A model generated the notes under the pieces. It saw only the letters and a program-made list of their open reading frames with translations, made no database searches and was not told the origin of the DNA. A DNA stretch of 64,000 nucleotides from Serratia ureilytica (GTDB lineage Bacteria > Pseudomonadota > Gammaproteobacteria > Enterobacterales > Enterobacteriaceae), in NCBI RefSeq assembly GCF_013375155.1, contig NZ_JABXOF010000010.1:186001-250000 (forward strand), written 5' to 3'. This document shows positions 22,453-32,904 of the stretch, in pieces. Position 1 is the stretch's first letter; the number at the start of each line of letters is the position of its first letter. The translations under genes were made by a program, and so were the position numbers.

Positions 22453-22716
22453 TTGGCTAATATCAAATCAGCTAAGAAACGCGCCGTACAGTCTGAGAAA
22501 CGCCGCAAGCATAACGCAAGCCGTCGCTCAATGGTGCGTACCTTCATCAAGAAGGTAGACGCAGCTATCGCAGCTGGCGACAAAGAAGCAGCACAAAATG
22601 CATTCCTGGTAATGCAGCCACTGGTGGACCGTCAGGCAGCTAAAGGCCTGATCCACAAAAACAAAGCAGCGCGTCATAAGTCAAACCTGACTGCACGCAT
22701 CAACGCAATGCAATAA
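22453..22716 (+). CDS. rpsT: 30S ribosomal protein S20
   Basis: An 87-residue basic protein of the small ribosomal subunit that contacts 16S r[29 protein letters not shown] at the start. The start codon is TTG, as in E. coli, where this rare start helps S20 autoregulate its translation (established knowledge). GGGAG stands about 8 bases upstream. Single gene with its own promoter and terminator. Confidence 0.99.
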   Translation: MANIKSAKKRAVQSEKRRKHNASRRSMVRTFIKKVDAAIAAGDKEAAQNAFLVMQPLVDRQAAKGLIHKNKAARHKSNLTARINAMQ

Positions 22717-22741
22717 GCATTTCGTTATCTGCTTGATAAAA

Positions 22742-22765
22742 AAACCGGCTCAGGCCGGTTTTTTT
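22742..22765 (+). terminator. Terminator of rpsT
   Basis: A 7-bp stem AACCGGC/GCCGGTT with a 4-base loop and seven T residues, 27 bp after the rpsT stop. Confidence 0.9.
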
Positions 22766-22787
22766 ACGCCCTGCGTTCAGTGAAACG

Positions 22788-23687
22788 CTAACAGGAAAAC
22801 AGCGCCGAGAAGTCTTTGTTGCACACGCGTTGCACCGCCGGATGCTGGATCATGCGCTCGGCGAAGATAATGTAATACTCCTCCTGCACGCTGTCGATGC
22901 GCCCAATCTCCACCACGTTGTCATCGTTGTAGGTATCCTGCGCATACAGCGTCGGCGCCACGAAAATCGCGTTGTGGTACATGCCGAAGGCCTTCATCAG
23001 CGCCGCATCGTCGAACTCGCCCAGGATCTCCACCTGAATGCCCTGCGTATTGAACCAGTTAAGCAGCTTGCGCCCCAGCATCGAGCGGCGGCCGGGGATC
23101 AGCAACTTACGCTGCTCCAGGCAGGCCGGGAACGGCAACTCCGGCGCCGGCTGGCGGCAGAAGAAGCTGATGCCGCACTCGCCCAGCTTCAGCGAGAACA
23201 GCCCTTCCTGCTGGCTGGAGTCCACCGGGCAATCCGACAGGATCATATCCAGCTTGTGCTGGCTGAGCTGCTCCAGCAGCATCTCGTGCGTCGATTCAAA
23301 ACAACGCAGGTGGATCTGCTCGTTGTCCACCACCACCGCCGTTTCCAATACCTGGCTGACCAGCCGCTTCGACAGCGCATCCGCCACGCCGACGTCGAAC
23401 AACAGGTTGGACTCTTTGCGGTAGTTGACGATATCCAGCATTTCCTGGCTGAGCATGAACATCTTGTCGGCATAGCGGAACACCAGCTGCCCCAGCTCCG
23501 AAGGCACCAACCCGCGCCCCTGGCGCTTGAACAGCTTGCCGTCCAACCGCTCTTCCAGCGCTTTGATCTGGCCGGTGATGGTCTGCGGCGTCAGAAACAA
23601 CGCTTCAGCGGCACCGACCACGGAACCGGCCTTGCAGACCTGCCAGAAATAGTAAAGGTGATTAAAGTTGATATGCGACATCCTCAC
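22788..23687 (-). CDS. nhaR: Transcriptional activator NhaR (LysR family)
   Basis: LysR-type activator of nhaA, responding to sodium. The 299-residue protein begins (GTG) [42 protein letters not shown], the family's distinctive helix-turn-helix, and has [18 protein letters not shown] and [15 protein letters not shown] in the effector domain. GGAGA 8 bases before the GTG supports that start; an ATG two codons later is possible. It lies downstream of nhaA as in E. coli. Confidence 0.97.
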   Translation of the reverse strand: MRMSHINFNHLYYFWQVCKAGSVVGAAEALFLTPQTITGQIKALEERLDGKLFKRQGRGLVPSELGQLVFRYADKMFMLSQEMLDIVNYRKESNLLFDVGVADALSKRLVSQVLETAVVVDNEQIHLRCFESTHEMLLEQLSQHKLDMILSDCPVDSSQQEGLFSLKLGECGISFFCRQPAPELPFPACLEQRKLLIPGRRSMLGRKLLNWFNTQGIQVEILGEFDDAALMKAFGMYHNAIFVAPTLYAQDTYNDDNVVEIGRIDSVQEEYYIIFAERMIQHPAVQRVCNKDFSALFSC

Positions 23688-23879
23688 GAGCGGCTCTCCT
23701 TAACAACGTTTCGCAGCGGCAAACGGTGTGCCGTGACGAGCGACAAACTTCCTTTCCCTGCTTCAGACAACGTATAGCCCCATTAGTCCCAACGAAGAAC
23801 GGCCGAAGCTGCACATATTTTATACCGCACAGCTCCGACCAGCCATTTTATTGTGCGCCCCTGCCGGGCACCGGCAGGA

Positions 23880-25046
23880 TTAACGCACGCGCGGCAACGC
23901 CAGACGCAGTAATCCGTACCCCGCCACCGCCGCGGCGGTGGAGCCCAACAGGATCCCCAGACGGGAATAGGTGCTGAGCGCCGCATCGGCCTCGCCGAAC
24001 GCCAGCGAGGCGATGAAAATCGACATGGTGAAACCAATACCACAGAGCACCGAAACGGCAAACACCTGTTTGAAGCCGATCCCCTCAGGCAAGCGGGCAA
24101 TGCCCATTTTCACCGCCAGCAGGCTGAAGAGGAAAATCCCCAGCGGCTTGCCGATAAACAGACCGGCCGCAATCCCAACCGGCAGCAGCGAGGTCAATCC
24201 CTCCAGCGATACGCCCTGCAGAGAGACCCCGGCGTTGGCGAAAGCGAACAGCGGCAGGATCATGAACGCCACCCACGGGTGCAGCTCATGCTCCAGCGTT
24301 TCCGACGGCGATGGCCCCTTCTTCACGTTCAGCGGGATCATAAAGCCGACGATCACCCCGGCCAGCGTCGCGTGCACCCCGGACTTGAGGATCGCCACCC
24401 ACAACACCAGGCCGACCATCATGTACAACGAGGTTTTGCCCACGCCGCGCCAGTTCATCACCGCCAGCAGCACCGTCGCCGCGGCCGCCACCCCCAGCGC
24501 GATCATCGACACTTCGTGGGTGTAGAACAGCGCGATGATGATGATCACGCCCAGGTCGTCGATGATCGCCAGCGCCAACAGGAACACTTTCAGGCTGGTC
24601 GGCACGCGATTGCCCAGCAAGGCCATGACGCCCAGCGCAAAGGCGATATCGGTCGCGGCCGGGATCGCCCAACCCTGGCGGGTAACTTCATCCGCGCCGT
24701 TGAACAACAGGTAAATCAGCGCCGGCGCCAGCATGCCGCCCAGTGCGGCGATCGCCGGAAACACCGCCTTGTCACGCCCGGACAGTGAGCCTTGCATCAG
24801 CTCGCGCTTGACCTCGAGCCCCACCACCAGGAAGAAGATGGCCATCAGCCCGTCGTTGATCCACAGCAGCAGCGGCTTGGCGATCTCCAGCGAAGCTACC
24901 TTCACCATCACCGGCAGGTTAAGGAATGCCTGGTAGATCCCCTGCGCCGGGCTGTTGGCCATGATCAAAGCGACGATCGCCGCCGCGATCAGGATGATGC
25001 CGCCCGCGGCTTCCTGACGTAAAAATTGACGAATGATGTTGGTCAC
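23880..25046 (-). CDS. nhaA: Na+/H+ antiporter NhaA
   Basis: Inner-membrane electrogenic antiporter (two protons in, one sodium out) for salt and alkaline tolerance. About 12 membrane segments are visible. The ion-site aspartate pair lies in [20 protein letters not shown], and the conserved [32 protein letters not shown] and [15 protein letters not shown] are present. The start chosen is a GTG (25044-25046) with GGAGA 8 bases upstream, giving 388 residues, exactly the E. coli length; a TTG five codons earlier overlaps that site and was rejected. Confidence 0.97.
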   Translation of the reverse strand: MTNIIRQFLRQEAAGGIILIAAAIVALIMANSPAQGIYQAFLNLPVMVKVASLEIAKPLLLWINDGLMAIFFLVVGLEVKRELMQGSLSGRDKAVFPAIAALGGMLAPALIYLLFNGADEVTRQGWAIPAATDIAFALGVMALLGNRVPTSLKVFLLALAIIDDLGVIIIIALFYTHEVSMIALGVAAAATVLLAVMNWRGVGKTSLYMMVGLVLWVAILKSGVHATLAGVIVGFMIPLNVKKGPSPSETLEHELHPWVAFMILPLFAFANAGVSLQGVSLEGLTSLLPVGIAAGLFIGKPLGIFLFSLLAVKMGIARLPEGIGFKQVFAVSVLCGIGFTMSIFIASLAFGEADAALSTYSRLGILLGSTAAAVAGYGLLRLALPRVR

Positions 25047-25225
25047 AATACGTCTCTCCAAATCTGAGCAAGGCGTAGCGCCCTGCGAAGCACAGTCATG
25101 AAGTGAGTATAGAGGGCGTTTTAGTTCGAAAAAATAAGTTTATAAATGCTAAACAGCTCGAAAAAACCGATAAAAAGCACGAATAAGTCACATTTATATA
25201 AGGGATTAGCGGTTTGGCGCGCAAA

Positions 25226-25253
25226 TAAAAACCCCGGGACAGAAGCCCGGGGT
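25226..25253 (-). terminator. Terminator of dnaKJ
   Basis: A stem of CCCCGGG with CCCGGGG across a 7-base loop, followed on the minus strand by five T residues, about 30 bp after the dnaJ stop. Confidence 0.88.
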
Positions 25254-25281
25254 TCGCGCATAAGCTAACAGAAACAGAAGG

Positions 25282-26406
25282 TTAGCGAGTCAGATCGTCA
25301 AAGAACTTTTTCACCCCGTCGAAGAAGCTCTTCGAACGCGGGCTGTTCTTGTCGCCGGACGGGCCGCCAAGGCTCTCTTCCAGCTCACGCAACAGCTGCT
25401 TCTGCTTGTCGTTCAGATTGACCGGGGTTTCCACCACCACGCGACACAGCAGGTCGCCCTGGCTGCCGCCGCGCACCGATTTCACGCCCTTGCCGCGCAT
25501 GCGGAACAGCTTGCCGGTTTGGGTCTCCGAAGGCACCTTCAGTTTCACCCGGCCATCCAGCGTCGGCACTTCAATCTCGCCGCCCAGCGCCGCCATGGCA
25601 AAGTTGATCGGCACTTCGCAGTACAGGTTGTTGCCTTCACGCTCGAAGATCGGGTGCGCCTTCACCTGCACCTGAACGTACAGATCGCCCGCCGGTGCGC
25701 CGTGCTCGCCGGCTTCGCCTTCACCCGCCAGGCGGATGCGATCGCCGGTATCCACGCCGGCCGGAATTTTCACCGACAGCGTTTTGGATTTTTCTACCCG
25801 GCCGTGGCCATGGCATTTGTTGCACGGATCTTTGATGATCTGACCGCGGCCATGGCAATGCGGACACGCCTGCTGCACGGTGAAGAAGCCCTGACGCATC
25901 TGCACCTGGCCCTGACCGTGACAGGTTGGGCAGGTGACCGGCGAACTGCCCGGCTTGGCGCCGCTGCCGTGGCAGACGTCGCACTCTTCCAGCGTCGGGA
26001 TGCGGATCTCTTTGGTGACGCCACGTACCGCTTCCTCGAGGGTCAGCTCCATGTTATAGCGCAGATCGGAACCGCGGCTGGCGCGCTGACGGCGGCCTCC
26101 GCCAAAGATGTCGCCAAACACGTCGCCAAAGATATCGCTGAAGTCGGCGCCGCCGCCAAAGCCGCCGCCGCCCATGCCGCCCTGTTCAAAGGCCGCGTGC
26201 CCGTACTGATCGTAAGCCGCGCGTTTCTGGTCGTCGGTCAGGACTTCGTAAGCTTCTTTAACTTCTTTAAACTTGGTTTCGGCGTCTTGCTCCTGGTTGC
26301 GGTCAGGATGGTATTTCATCGCCAGGCGTTTGTACGCCTTTTTGATCTCACGTTCATCCGCCGTCTTGCTGACGCCGAGAATCTCGTAATAGTCTTTCTT
26401 CGCCAT
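25282..26406 (-). CDS. dnaJ: Chaperone DnaJ (Hsp40)
   Basis: Co-chaperone that stimulates DnaK ATPase and delivers substrates. The 374-residue protein has a J domain (1-70) with the HPD tripeptide in [11 protein letters not shown], a Gly/Phe-rich region ([14 protein letters not shown]), and a zinc region with four C-x2-C-x-G-x-G repeats ([36 protein letters not shown]), then the substrate-binding domains. The start at [13 protein letters not shown] is the family start; a longer in-frame leader was rejected. Second gene of dnaK-dnaJ. Confidence 0.98.
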   Translation of the reverse strand: MAKKDYYEILGVSKTADEREIKKAYKRLAMKYHPDRNQEQDAETKFKEVKEAYEVLTDDQKRAAYDQYGHAAFEQGGMGGGGFGGGADFSDIFGDVFGDIFGGGRRQRASRGSDLRYNMELTLEEAVRGVTKEIRIPTLEECDVCHGSGAKPGSSPVTCPTCHGQGQVQMRQGFFTVQQACPHCHGRGQIIKDPCNKCHGHGRVEKSKTLSVKIPAGVDTGDRIRLAGEGEAGEHGAPAGDLYVQVQVKAHPIFEREGNNLYCEVPINFAMAALGGEIEVPTLDGRVKLKVPSETQTGKLFRMRGKGVKSVRGGSQGDLLCRVVVETPVNLNDKQKQLLRELEESLGGPSGDKNSPRSKSFFDGVKKFFDDLTR

Positions 26407-26431
26407 TCTTTCGCTTACCCTTAACATGCGT

Positions 26432-26463
26432 GCACGGGCGCAGAGTTGCCTCGACGCCCGTGC
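26432..26463 (-). other. Stem-loop in the dnaK-dnaJ intergenic region
   Basis: A 9-bp perfect inverted repeat (GCACGGGCG at 26432-26440 with its complement at 26455-26463) with a 14-base loop, in the 106-bp gap between dnaK and dnaJ. There is no T-run, so it is not a classical terminator; it may affect mRNA stability or partial termination, which would help set DnaK above DnaJ. Confidence 0.55.
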
Positions 26464-26512
26464 TGGTTTCCGGGAGCGGCATCTCGGCCGCCCCGTGCCC
26501 GCTTAAGGGCGA

Positions 26513-28426
26513 TTATTTTTTGTCTTTAACTTCTTCGAACTCGGCGTCAACCACGTCGTCTTCTTTCTGCGCCGCGTTGTCCGCGCCGGCGTCAGCACCC
26601 TGCTGAGCCTGCTGCGCCTGAGCCATTTCCAGCAGCTTGCCGGAAACCTGCACCAACGCCTGGGTCTTCGCTTCGATCTCGGCTTTGTCTTCGCCTTTCA
26701 CCGCCGCTTCCAGATCTTTCAGCGCCGCTTCGATCGCCGTTTTGTCTTCCGCCGGCAGTTTGTCGCCCGCTTCTTCCAGCTGTTTGCGCGTGCCGTGGAT
26801 CAGGTGATCCGCCTGGTTGCGAGTCTGTACCAGCTCTTCGAACTTGCGGTCAGCTTCAGCGTTCAGCTCGGCGTCGCGCACCATTTTCTGGATTTCGTCC
26901 TCGTTCAGGCCAGAAGACGCCTTGATGGTGATCTTCTGCTCACGACCGGTGTTCTTGTCTTTGGCAGACACGTGCAGAATGCCGTCGGCATCGATGTCGA
27001 AGGTGACTTCGATCTGCGCCATGCCGCGCGGTGCCGCCTGGATGCCGTCCAGGTTGAACTGGCCCAGAGATTTGTTATCGCTGGCGCGCTTACGCTCACC
27101 CTGCAGCACGTGGATGGTGACCGCAGACTGGTTGTCTTCCGCAGTAGAGAACACCTGGCTGTGCTTGGTCGGGATCGTGGTGTTTTTGGTGATCAGCGGC
27201 GTCATCACGCTGCCCATGGTTTCGATACCCAGCGACAGCGGGGTAACGTCCAGCAGCAGAACGTCTTTCACATCACCGGCCAACACGCCGCCCTGTACCG
27301 CAGCGCCCACGGCAACCGCTTCGTCCGGGTTCACGTCTTTACGCGGCTCTTTGCCGAAGAAGTCTGCGACTTTCTTCTGCACCATTGGCATACGGGTCTG
27401 GCCGCCCACCAGGATCACGTCCTGGATGTCGGAAACCGACAGGCCTGCGTCTTTCAGCGCCACTTTCAGCGGCTCGATGGAGCGCGCCACCAAATCTTCA
27501 ACCAGCGACTCGAGTTTGGCGCGAGTCACCTTGATGTTCATGTGTTTTGGACCGGTCGCATCTGCCGTGATGTACGGCAGGTTAACGTCGGTCTGCTGAG
27601 CGGAAGACAGTTCGATCTTCGCTTTCTCGGCGGCTTCTTTCAGACGCTGCATCGCCAGCGGATCGTTGCGCAGATCGATGCCCTGATCTTTCTTGAACTC
27701 TTCCACCAGGTAGTTGATCAGACGGCTGTCGAAGTCTTCGCCGCCCAGGTGGGTGTCACCGTTGGTCGCCAGCACTTCGAAGGTTTTTTCGCCGTCAACG
27801 TCGTCGATTTCGATGATGGAGATATCGAAAGTACCGCCGCCCAGATCATAAACCGCGATGGTGCGGTTGCCGACTTCTTTGTCCAGGCCGTAGGCCAGGG
27901 CCGCCGCGGTCGGTTCGTTGATGATGCGCTTGACTTCCAGACCCGCGATGCGGCCGGCGTCTTTAGTCGCCTGACGCTGGGCGTCGTTGAAGTAAGCCGG
28001 TACGGTGATAACCGCTTCAGTTACCGGTTCGCCCAGGTAATCTTCCGCCGTTTTCTTCATTTTCTTCAGCACTTCCGCAGAGATCTGCGGCGGAGCCATT
28101 TTCTGGCCTTTCACTTCCAGCCAGGCGTCGCCGTTGTCGGCTTCGATGATTTTGTAAGGCATGATCGCTTTGTCGCGCTGCGCTTCTTCATCCTGGAAGC
28201 GGCGGCCGATCAGGCGCTTGATGGCGAACAGGGTGTTTTCAGGGTTGGTCACTGCCTGACGCTTAGCCGGCTGGCCAACCAGAGTTTCACCGTCCTGGGT
28301 ATATGCGATAATAGAAGGAGTGGTGCGGTCGCCCTCGGCGTTTTCCAGCACGCGTGCCTTGGCACCATCCATAATTGCTACGCAAGAGTTGGTAGTACCC
28401 AGGTCGATACCAATAATTTTGCCCAT
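26513..28426 (-). CDS. dnaK: Chaperone DnaK (Hsp70)
   Basis: ATP-dependent chaperone and negative regulator of sigma-32. The 637-residue protein has the ATPase domain (1-380: [45 protein letters not shown]), the conserved linker [18 protein letters not shown], a substrate-binding beta domain, a helical lid and the C-terminal EFEEVKDKK tail that resembles the EEVD-like acidic end of E. coli DnaK. Transcribed from a sigma-32 promoter and followed by dnaJ. Confidence 0.99.
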   Translation of the reverse strand: MGKIIGIDLGTTNSCVAIMDGAKARVLENAEGDRTTPSIIAYTQDGETLVGQPAKRQAVTNPENTLFAIKRLIGRRFQDEEAQRDKAIMPYKIIEADNGDAWLEVKGQKMAPPQISAEVLKKMKKTAEDYLGEPVTEAVITVPAYFNDAQRQATKDAGRIAGLEVKRIINEPTAAALAYGLDKEVGNRTIAVYDLGGGTFDISIIEIDDVDGEKTFEVLATNGDTHLGGEDFDSRLINYLVEEFKKDQGIDLRNDPLAMQRLKEAAEKAKIELSSAQQTDVNLPYITADATGPKHMNIKVTRAKLESLVEDLVARSIEPLKVALKDAGLSVSDIQDVILVGGQTRMPMVQKKVADFFGKEPRKDVNPDEAVAVGAAVQGGVLAGDVKDVLLLDVTPLSLGIETMGSVMTPLITKNTTIPTKHSQVFSTAEDNQSAVTIHVLQGERKRASDNKSLGQFNLDGIQAAPRGMAQIEVTFDIDADGILHVSAKDKNTGREQKITIKASSGLNEDEIQKMVRDAELNAEADRKFEELVQTRNQADHLIHGTRKQLEEAGDKLPAEDKTAIEAALKDLEAAVKGEDKAEIEAKTQALVQVSGKLLEMAQAQQAQQGADAGADNAAQKEDDVVDAEFEEVKDKK

Positions 28427-28553
28427 CTAAACGTCTCCACTAAAAAATTCATAAGTCAGTCAGGTTGCTAACCTATATGCGGGCGATTTTTTGCTTTTCA
28501 ACTGCCCGATATCTCAGTGCGACCCGCGGTTAGCAGCTGCGGTTGCAAATAAG

Positions 28554-28579
28554 ATGGGGCCATCCAGCTCGGCATCAAG
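28554..28579 (-). promoter_or_regulatory. Heat-shock (sigma-32) promoter of dnaKJ
   Basis: Read on the minus strand: CTTGAT (28574-28579), a 14-bp spacer and CCCCAT (28554-28559), preceded by CC. This matches the sigma-32 consensus and the E. coli dnaK P1 promoter. It lies about 128 bp upstream of the dnaK ATG. Confidence 0.88.
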
Positions 28580-28751
28580 GGGCAAGGCAAAAAAAATTTC
28601 TTTTTTTATCGTCATTCAGATCATTGTTTCCGGCTGCGGGGATCATTATGATGCGCGCGCTCTGATGGAAAACTTCGATTTTTTGGCCATTCAGACCATT
28701 TATGATTTTACTTCGCTGTTTCCGTTAATTTTCTGTTATCGCAGAGGACTT

Positions 28752-29351
28752 ATGCACACCAACAAGTTGGCGAATCCCGGCCCTCTCGGCCTGATGGGCT
28801 TCGGGATGACCACCGTCTTGCTGAACCTGCACAACGCGGGCTTTTTCCCACTGAACTCCGCCATCATCAGCATGGGGATTTTCTTCGGTGGCCTGGCCCA
28901 GATCCTGGCCGGTCTGCTGGAGTACAAGAAGGGCAACACCTTCGGCATGACCGCATTCACCGCCTACGGCAGCTTCTGGCTGAGCCTGGTCGGCCTGCTG
29001 CTGCTGCCGCGTTTGGGCCTGGCGGAAGCCACCGAGGCGCACGTGTTGGGCATCTACCTGGCGCTGTGGGGCGTCTTCACCCTGTTCATGTTCTTCGGCA
29101 CCCTCGGCGCCAACCGCGTGCTGCAGTTCGTGTTCGCCAGCCTGACGCTGCTGTTCGCCCTGCTGGCCGTCGGCAACATCACCGGCAACCACGCGCTGCT
29201 GACCTTCGCCGGTTATGAGGGCATCATCTGCGGCGCCAGCGCCATCTACCTGGCGATGGCCGAAGTGCTCAACGAGCAATACGGCCGCACCGTGCTGCCG
29301 ATTGGCGAACCGGCCTCGGCCCGCGTCGCGGCATCGCCGGTCACGGCGTAA
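28752..29351 (+). CDS. satP: Acetate/succinate:proton symporter SatP (AceTr family)
   Basis: Inner-membrane uptake carrier for acetate and succinate (formerly YaaH). The start MHTNKLANPGPLGLMGFGMTTVLLNLHN holds the family signature NPAPLGLxGFGMTT; AGAGGAC is the ribosome binding site. Six hydrophobic segments and GLLEYKKGNTFGMTAFTAYGSFWLSL are visible. At 199 residues it is about 11 longer than E. coli through a C-terminal tail (SARVAASPVTA). A longer reading frame upstream overlaps the dnaK promoter and was rejected. Divergent from dnaK, as in E. coli. Confidence 0.96.
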   Translation: MHTNKLANPGPLGLMGFGMTTVLLNLHNAGFFPLNSAIISMGIFFGGLAQILAGLLEYKKGNTFGMTAFTAYGSFWLSLVGLLLLPRLGLAEATEAHVLGIYLALWGVFTLFMFFGTLGANRVLQFVFASLTLLFALLAVGNITGNHALLTFAGYEGIICGASAIYLAMAEVLNEQYGRTVLPIGEPASARVAASPVTA

Positions 29352-29371
29352 TCGCCCGCCCCTGACGAAAA

Positions 29372-29397
29372 AGCCCTGCAATGCAGGGCTTTTTTTT
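29372..29397. terminator. Terminator after satP, overlapping the end of the MFS gene
   Basis: An 8-bp stem AGCCCTGC/GCAGGGCT with a 3-base loop and seven T on the plus strand. The T-run contains the stop codon of the convergent transporter gene. The five A residues on the left could serve the other strand. Confidence 0.85.
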
Positions 29398-30703
29398 AGC
29401 TATAGGAACCGGCTCGCCGCTCGCCGGCTTCGCTGTTCAGGTCGCGATGCAGGTAGACACCGAGCAGCAGCCCGATAAGCGACAGCGCCAGCACATAGTA
29501 AGCGGGCGCTAACGGGGTTAATTTCATGATCAGCGTCACAAAAATAGGGGTTAAACCGCCAAAAATAGCGTACGAGACGTTATATGAGAACGAGATGCCG
29601 GTAAACCGCACTTCCGCCGGGAAAGCCCGCACCATCACGTACGGCACGGCCCCCACCACGCCTACGCTGAAACCCACCAGCGCATAGCAGGCGAACAGCA
29701 TTTCCGGGCGCACGCCCACCGTCTGATAGAACAGCCAGCTGCAGCCGGCCAGCAGCAAACTGCCGACCACCAGCGTTTTGCTGGCGCCGAAGCGATCGGC
29801 CGACAAACCGGCGACGATGCAGCCGGCGATCAGCATGATGGTGGCGATGCTGTTGGCCTGCAGCGTCAGGGCCGGCGCAATGCCGAACTGTTTTTGCAGA
29901 TAGGTCGGGGTCATCAGGATCACCACCACGATACCGGCGGAGAGCAGCCAGGTCAGCAGCATCGACACCGCCACTTCCCGTTTGTGGTTGAGCACCACCG
30001 ATTTCAGCGGCAGCTCCTCGGCCAGCGCTTTGCGCGCCTGCATCTCGATGAAGATCGGCGTTTCCTGCAGCCAGCGGCGCAGGTACATCGCCACCAGGCC
30101 GAACATGCCGCCCAGCAGGAATGGAATGCGCCAGCCGCCGCCGGCAATGCTCTGCGGGCTAAGCGTGGTGTTGATCACCGTCGCCACCACCGATCCCAGC
30201 AGGATGCCCACCGTCAGCCCGGCGGTCAGCGTGCCGCAGGCGAAACCGATGCGCCGGCGCGGCACGTGTTCGGCGACGAAGACCCAGGCGCCCGGCACCT
30301 CACCGCCGATCGCCGCCCCCTGCAGCACGCGCATCAGCAGCAGCAACAGCGGCGCGGCGATGCCGATGCTGGCGTAGGTCGGCAGCAGGCCCATCGCCAG
30401 CGTCGGCAACGCCATCAGCAGAATGCTCAGGGTAAACATCTTTTTGCGGCCGACCAGATCGCCGAAGTGCGCCATCACGATGCCGCCCAGCGGGCGGGCC
30501 AGATAGCCGGCGGCGAAAATGCCGAAGGTTTGCACCAGCCGCAGCCATTCCGGCATGTCCGCCGGGAAGAACAGGTCGCCGACCACGGCGGCGAAGAATA
30601 CGAAGATAATGAAGTCGTAAAACTCCAACGCGCCGCCCAACGCGGCCAACGTCAGCGTTTTGTAGTCTTGCCGGTTCAGCCGGCGATTAGTGTCGTGAGG
30701 CAT
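29396..30703 (-). CDS. MFS transporter, metabolite:proton symporter (MHS) type
   Basis: A 435-residue polytopic membrane protein. The N-terminus (GGALEFYDFIIFVFFAAVVGDLFFP) and the loop-2/3 motif GDLVGRKK (81-88) are those of the MHS branch, which includes ProP, ShiA and citrate or dicarboxylate carriers. About 12 membrane segments are visible, with a long central loop near residue 220. The substrate is not identifiable; the neighbours satP and mog give no pathway context. It is not at this position in E. coli K-12, so it is a lineage-specific insertion between satP and mog. Confidence 0.82.
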   Translation of the reverse strand: MPHDTNRRLNRQDYKTLTLAALGGALEFYDFIIFVFFAAVVGDLFFPADMPEWLRLVQTFGIFAAGYLARPLGGIVMAHFGDLVGRKKMFTLSILLMALPTLAMGLLPTYASIGIAAPLLLLLMRVLQGAAIGGEVPGAWVFVAEHVPRRRIGFACGTLTAGLTVGILLGSVVATVINTTLSPQSIAGGGWRIPFLLGGMFGLVAMYLRRWLQETPIFIEMQARKALAEELPLKSVVLNHKREVAVSMLLTWLLSAGIVVVILMTPTYLQKQFGIAPALTLQANSIATIMLIAGCIVAGLSADRFGASKTLVVGSLLLAGCSWLFYQTVGVRPEMLFACYALVGFSVGVVGAVPYVMVRAFPAEVRFTGISFSYNVSYAIFGGLTPIFVTLIMKLTPLAPAYYVLALSLIGLLLGVYLHRDLNSEAGERRAGSYS

Positions 30704-30827
30704 AGGGCACCGTCGGTAAAGGCTGTAAAAATAAAAGCCGCAGGCTTTCTGTAAAAGAATCCTTACTATAGCGGCAAATTATTTTCACACCAAACGGGCT
30801 GAAGCCGATCTCGCAGATTGCTGAAAT

Positions 30828-31415
30828 TTAGAGGTTTATCTCGCGACGCGCGCTCTTTGGCCGAAATGCTGCTACCACTGCGGCATGCGTTTCGACATAA
30901 GGCCCGTCGAGCAGCTGAATGCAATAAGGCACGCTGGCGAAGATGCCGTGCACCACCGCATTGCCCTGCTCGTCCTTCACCCCTTCCAGCGTTTCCTTGA
31001 TCGACTTTGGCTGGCCGGGCAGATTGATGATCAGCGCCTGCTTGCGGATCGCCCCCACCTGGCGAGAAAGAATTGCCGTTGGCACATAGTGTAGGCTGAT
31101 CTGACGCATTTGCTCGCCGAAACCGGGCATCACGCGATCGGCTATCGCCAGCGTGGCGTCGGGGGTGACGTCGCGACGCGCCGGCCCGGTGCCGCCGGTG
31201 GTCAGCACCAGATGGCAGCCCATTTCGTCCACCAGCTCACACAGCGTTTGCTCAATTTGCGTCTGCTCATCGGGGATCAGCCGGGTTTCCAGCTTGAACG
31301 GCGTCGCCAGCGCGCCGGCCAGCCACTCCTCCAGCGCCGGAATGCCTTTATCCTGGTATACGCCGCCGGAAGCGCGGTCAGAAACGGAAACCAAACCAAT
31401 ACGTAAAATATCCAT
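30828..31415 (-). CDS. mog: Molybdopterin adenylyltransferase
   Basis: Adenylylates molybdopterin to prepare it for molybdate insertion in molybdenum cofactor synthesis. The 195-residue MoaB/Mog-fold protein has LRIGLVSVSDRASGGVYQDKGIPAL, the TTGGTGPARRDVTPDA motif (MPT binding and catalysis) and INLPGQPKSIKETL. AGAGG lies upstream of the ATG. Between the MFS gene and talB; in E. coli mog also follows talB. Confidence 0.98.
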   Translation of the reverse strand: MDILRIGLVSVSDRASGGVYQDKGIPALEEWLAGALATPFKLETRLIPDEQTQIEQTLCELVDEMGCHLVLTTGGTGPARRDVTPDATLAIADRVMPGFGEQMRQISLHYVPTAILSRQVGAIRKQALIINLPGQPKSIKETLEGVKDEQGNAVVHGIFASVPYCIQLLDGPYVETHAAVVAAFRPKSARREINL

Positions 31416-31519
31416 GCGTAACCTCTACAGCCTGATGGGGTCCGAACGGGTTCGTCTCCCGTTCTGTTGTCATTGCCGAGAGTATAAGGGCTTCCCCCGC
31501 CGGCGGGAGCGTCGGGCAT

Positions 31520-31543
31520 AAAAAAAGGTGGCCTGAGCCACCT
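31520..31543 (-). terminator. Terminator of talB
   Basis: AGGTGGC (31526-31532) pairs with GCCACCT (31537-31543) over a 4-base loop, with six T on the minus strand, 24 bp after the talB stop. A run of five T on the plus strand makes the hairpin symmetrical. Confidence 0.88.
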
Positions 31544-31566
31544 TTTTACTGCGCGATCTGCGGGAA

Positions 31567-32520
31567 TTACAGCAGGTCGGCGATCATTTTTTCCAGTTTG
31601 CCCTGGTCTACGGCGAACTTGCGGATGCCGTCGGTCAGTTTCTCGACCGCCATCGGATCCTGGTTGTGCTGCCAGTAGAATTCAGGTTCGGTCAGTGCGG
31701 CAGGACGCGCCTTCACTTCACCGGTATAAGACAGTTTGCGCTCCAGCGCGCCTTCGCTCTCCGCCAGCTCTTTCAGCAGCGCAGGGGCGATGGTCAGGCG
31801 GTCGCAGCCGGCCAGCTCGATGATTTCGCCGACGTTGCGGAAGCTGGCGCCCATCACCACGGTGTTGTAACCGTGTTGTTTGTAGTACTGGTAAATCTCG
31901 GTCACGGAGATCACGCCCGGATCTTCGTGCGGCGCGAACTCTTTCTTGTCGCCGTTGGCTTTGTACCAATCGAGGATACGGCCGACGAACGGCGAAATCA
32001 GGTAAACGCCGGCTTCGGCGCAGGCGCGAGCCTGAGCGAAGGAGAACAGCAGCGTCAGGTTACAGTTGATGCCTTCTTTCTCCAGCTGCTCCGCCGCGCG
32101 GATGCCCTGCCAGGTCGAGGCCAGTTTGATCAGAATGCGATCGTTGCTGATGCCGGCTTCGTTGTACAGCTTGATCAGGCGCTTGGCCTTGGCCACGCTG
32201 GCGACGGTGTCGTAAGACAGACGCGCGTCAACCTCGGTGGAGATGCGGCCCGGAACCAGTTTGAGGATCTCCAGACCGATGTTGACCGCCAGCTTGTCGG
32301 CGGCGTCGGCGATCTGCTGCTCGCGATCGCTGCTCTGGCCGCGCGCCCAGGCGATGGCTTCGTCAATCAGTTTGCGGTATTCAGGAATTTGGGCTGCATT
32401 GAGGATCAGCGAAGGGTTGGTTGTGGCGTCCTGCGGTTGATACAGCTTCATTGCCGCGATATCACCCGTATCTGCAACCACTGTAGTCAGCTGGCGCAGG
32501 GAAGTTAATTTGTCGGTCAT
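31567..32520 (-). CDS. talB: Transaldolase B
   Basis: Pentose-phosphate enzyme that moves a dihydroxyacetone unit between sedoheptulose-7-P and glyceraldehyde-3-P. The 317-residue TIM-barrel has [27 protein letters not shown] and the Schiff-base lysine in [23 protein letters not shown]. Same length as E. coli TalB. Monocistronic with a terminator on its 3' side. Confidence 0.99.
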   Translation of the reverse strand: MTDKLTSLRQLTTVVADTGDIAAMKLYQPQDATTNPSLILNAAQIPEYRKLIDEAIAWARGQSSDREQQIADAADKLAVNIGLEILKLVPGRISTEVDARLSYDTVASVAKAKRLIKLYNEAGISNDRILIKLASTWQGIRAAEQLEKEGINCNLTLLFSFAQARACAEAGVYLISPFVGRILDWYKANGDKKEFAPHEDPGVISVTEIYQYYKQHGYNTVVMGASFRNVGEIIELAGCDRLTIAPALLKELAESEGALERKLSYTGEVKARPAALTEPEFYWQHNQDPMAVEKLTDGIRKFAVDQGKLEKMIADLL

Positions 32521-32904
32521 GTTGGCATTATCTCATCGTTTGTGCATGAACTTTTGGCATTGTTCAACCATGCCCTGCCCTGATAATAACATGCGCCAAG
32601 CCCGGTGCAAGGCTGGAAAACCGCGGCGCGCAAGCATCTGTTTTATCCTTGGGCGAGCAACCGTTTACGCCGATATCTTTCGCCATTACCGAGCGGATGG
32701 AAAGGCAATAACGTGCTATCGCCCGAATAAATTATGTTAAATTCGAAAAAATTGATGCAATTCGTCCGCCAATCTGCGAAAAATCTCAATCGCCTGACAC
32801 CGGACCGATTCCAGCTAAGCTCTTGTAAAAAATAGGCCAATATTTCTCACCTGCGGTGGATGCTGCCAGGTGCGCATGACATTTCGATAAGGAGGAGGGA
32901 TCCC
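32521..32904. other. Divergent talB / symporter regulatory region
   Basis: A 384-bp gap with promoters for talB (left) and the sodium/alanine symporter (right). The symporter's ribosome binding site GGAGGAGGG is at 32891-32899. An AT-rich patch near 32725-32760 could include -10 elements for either side, but I cannot place hexamers with confidence. No gene seen. Confidence 0.45.

Noticed and set aside
26795..28471. Long open frame opposite dnaK
   Set aside because: Antisense frame fully inside dnaK, with no ribosome binding site or recognisable domain.
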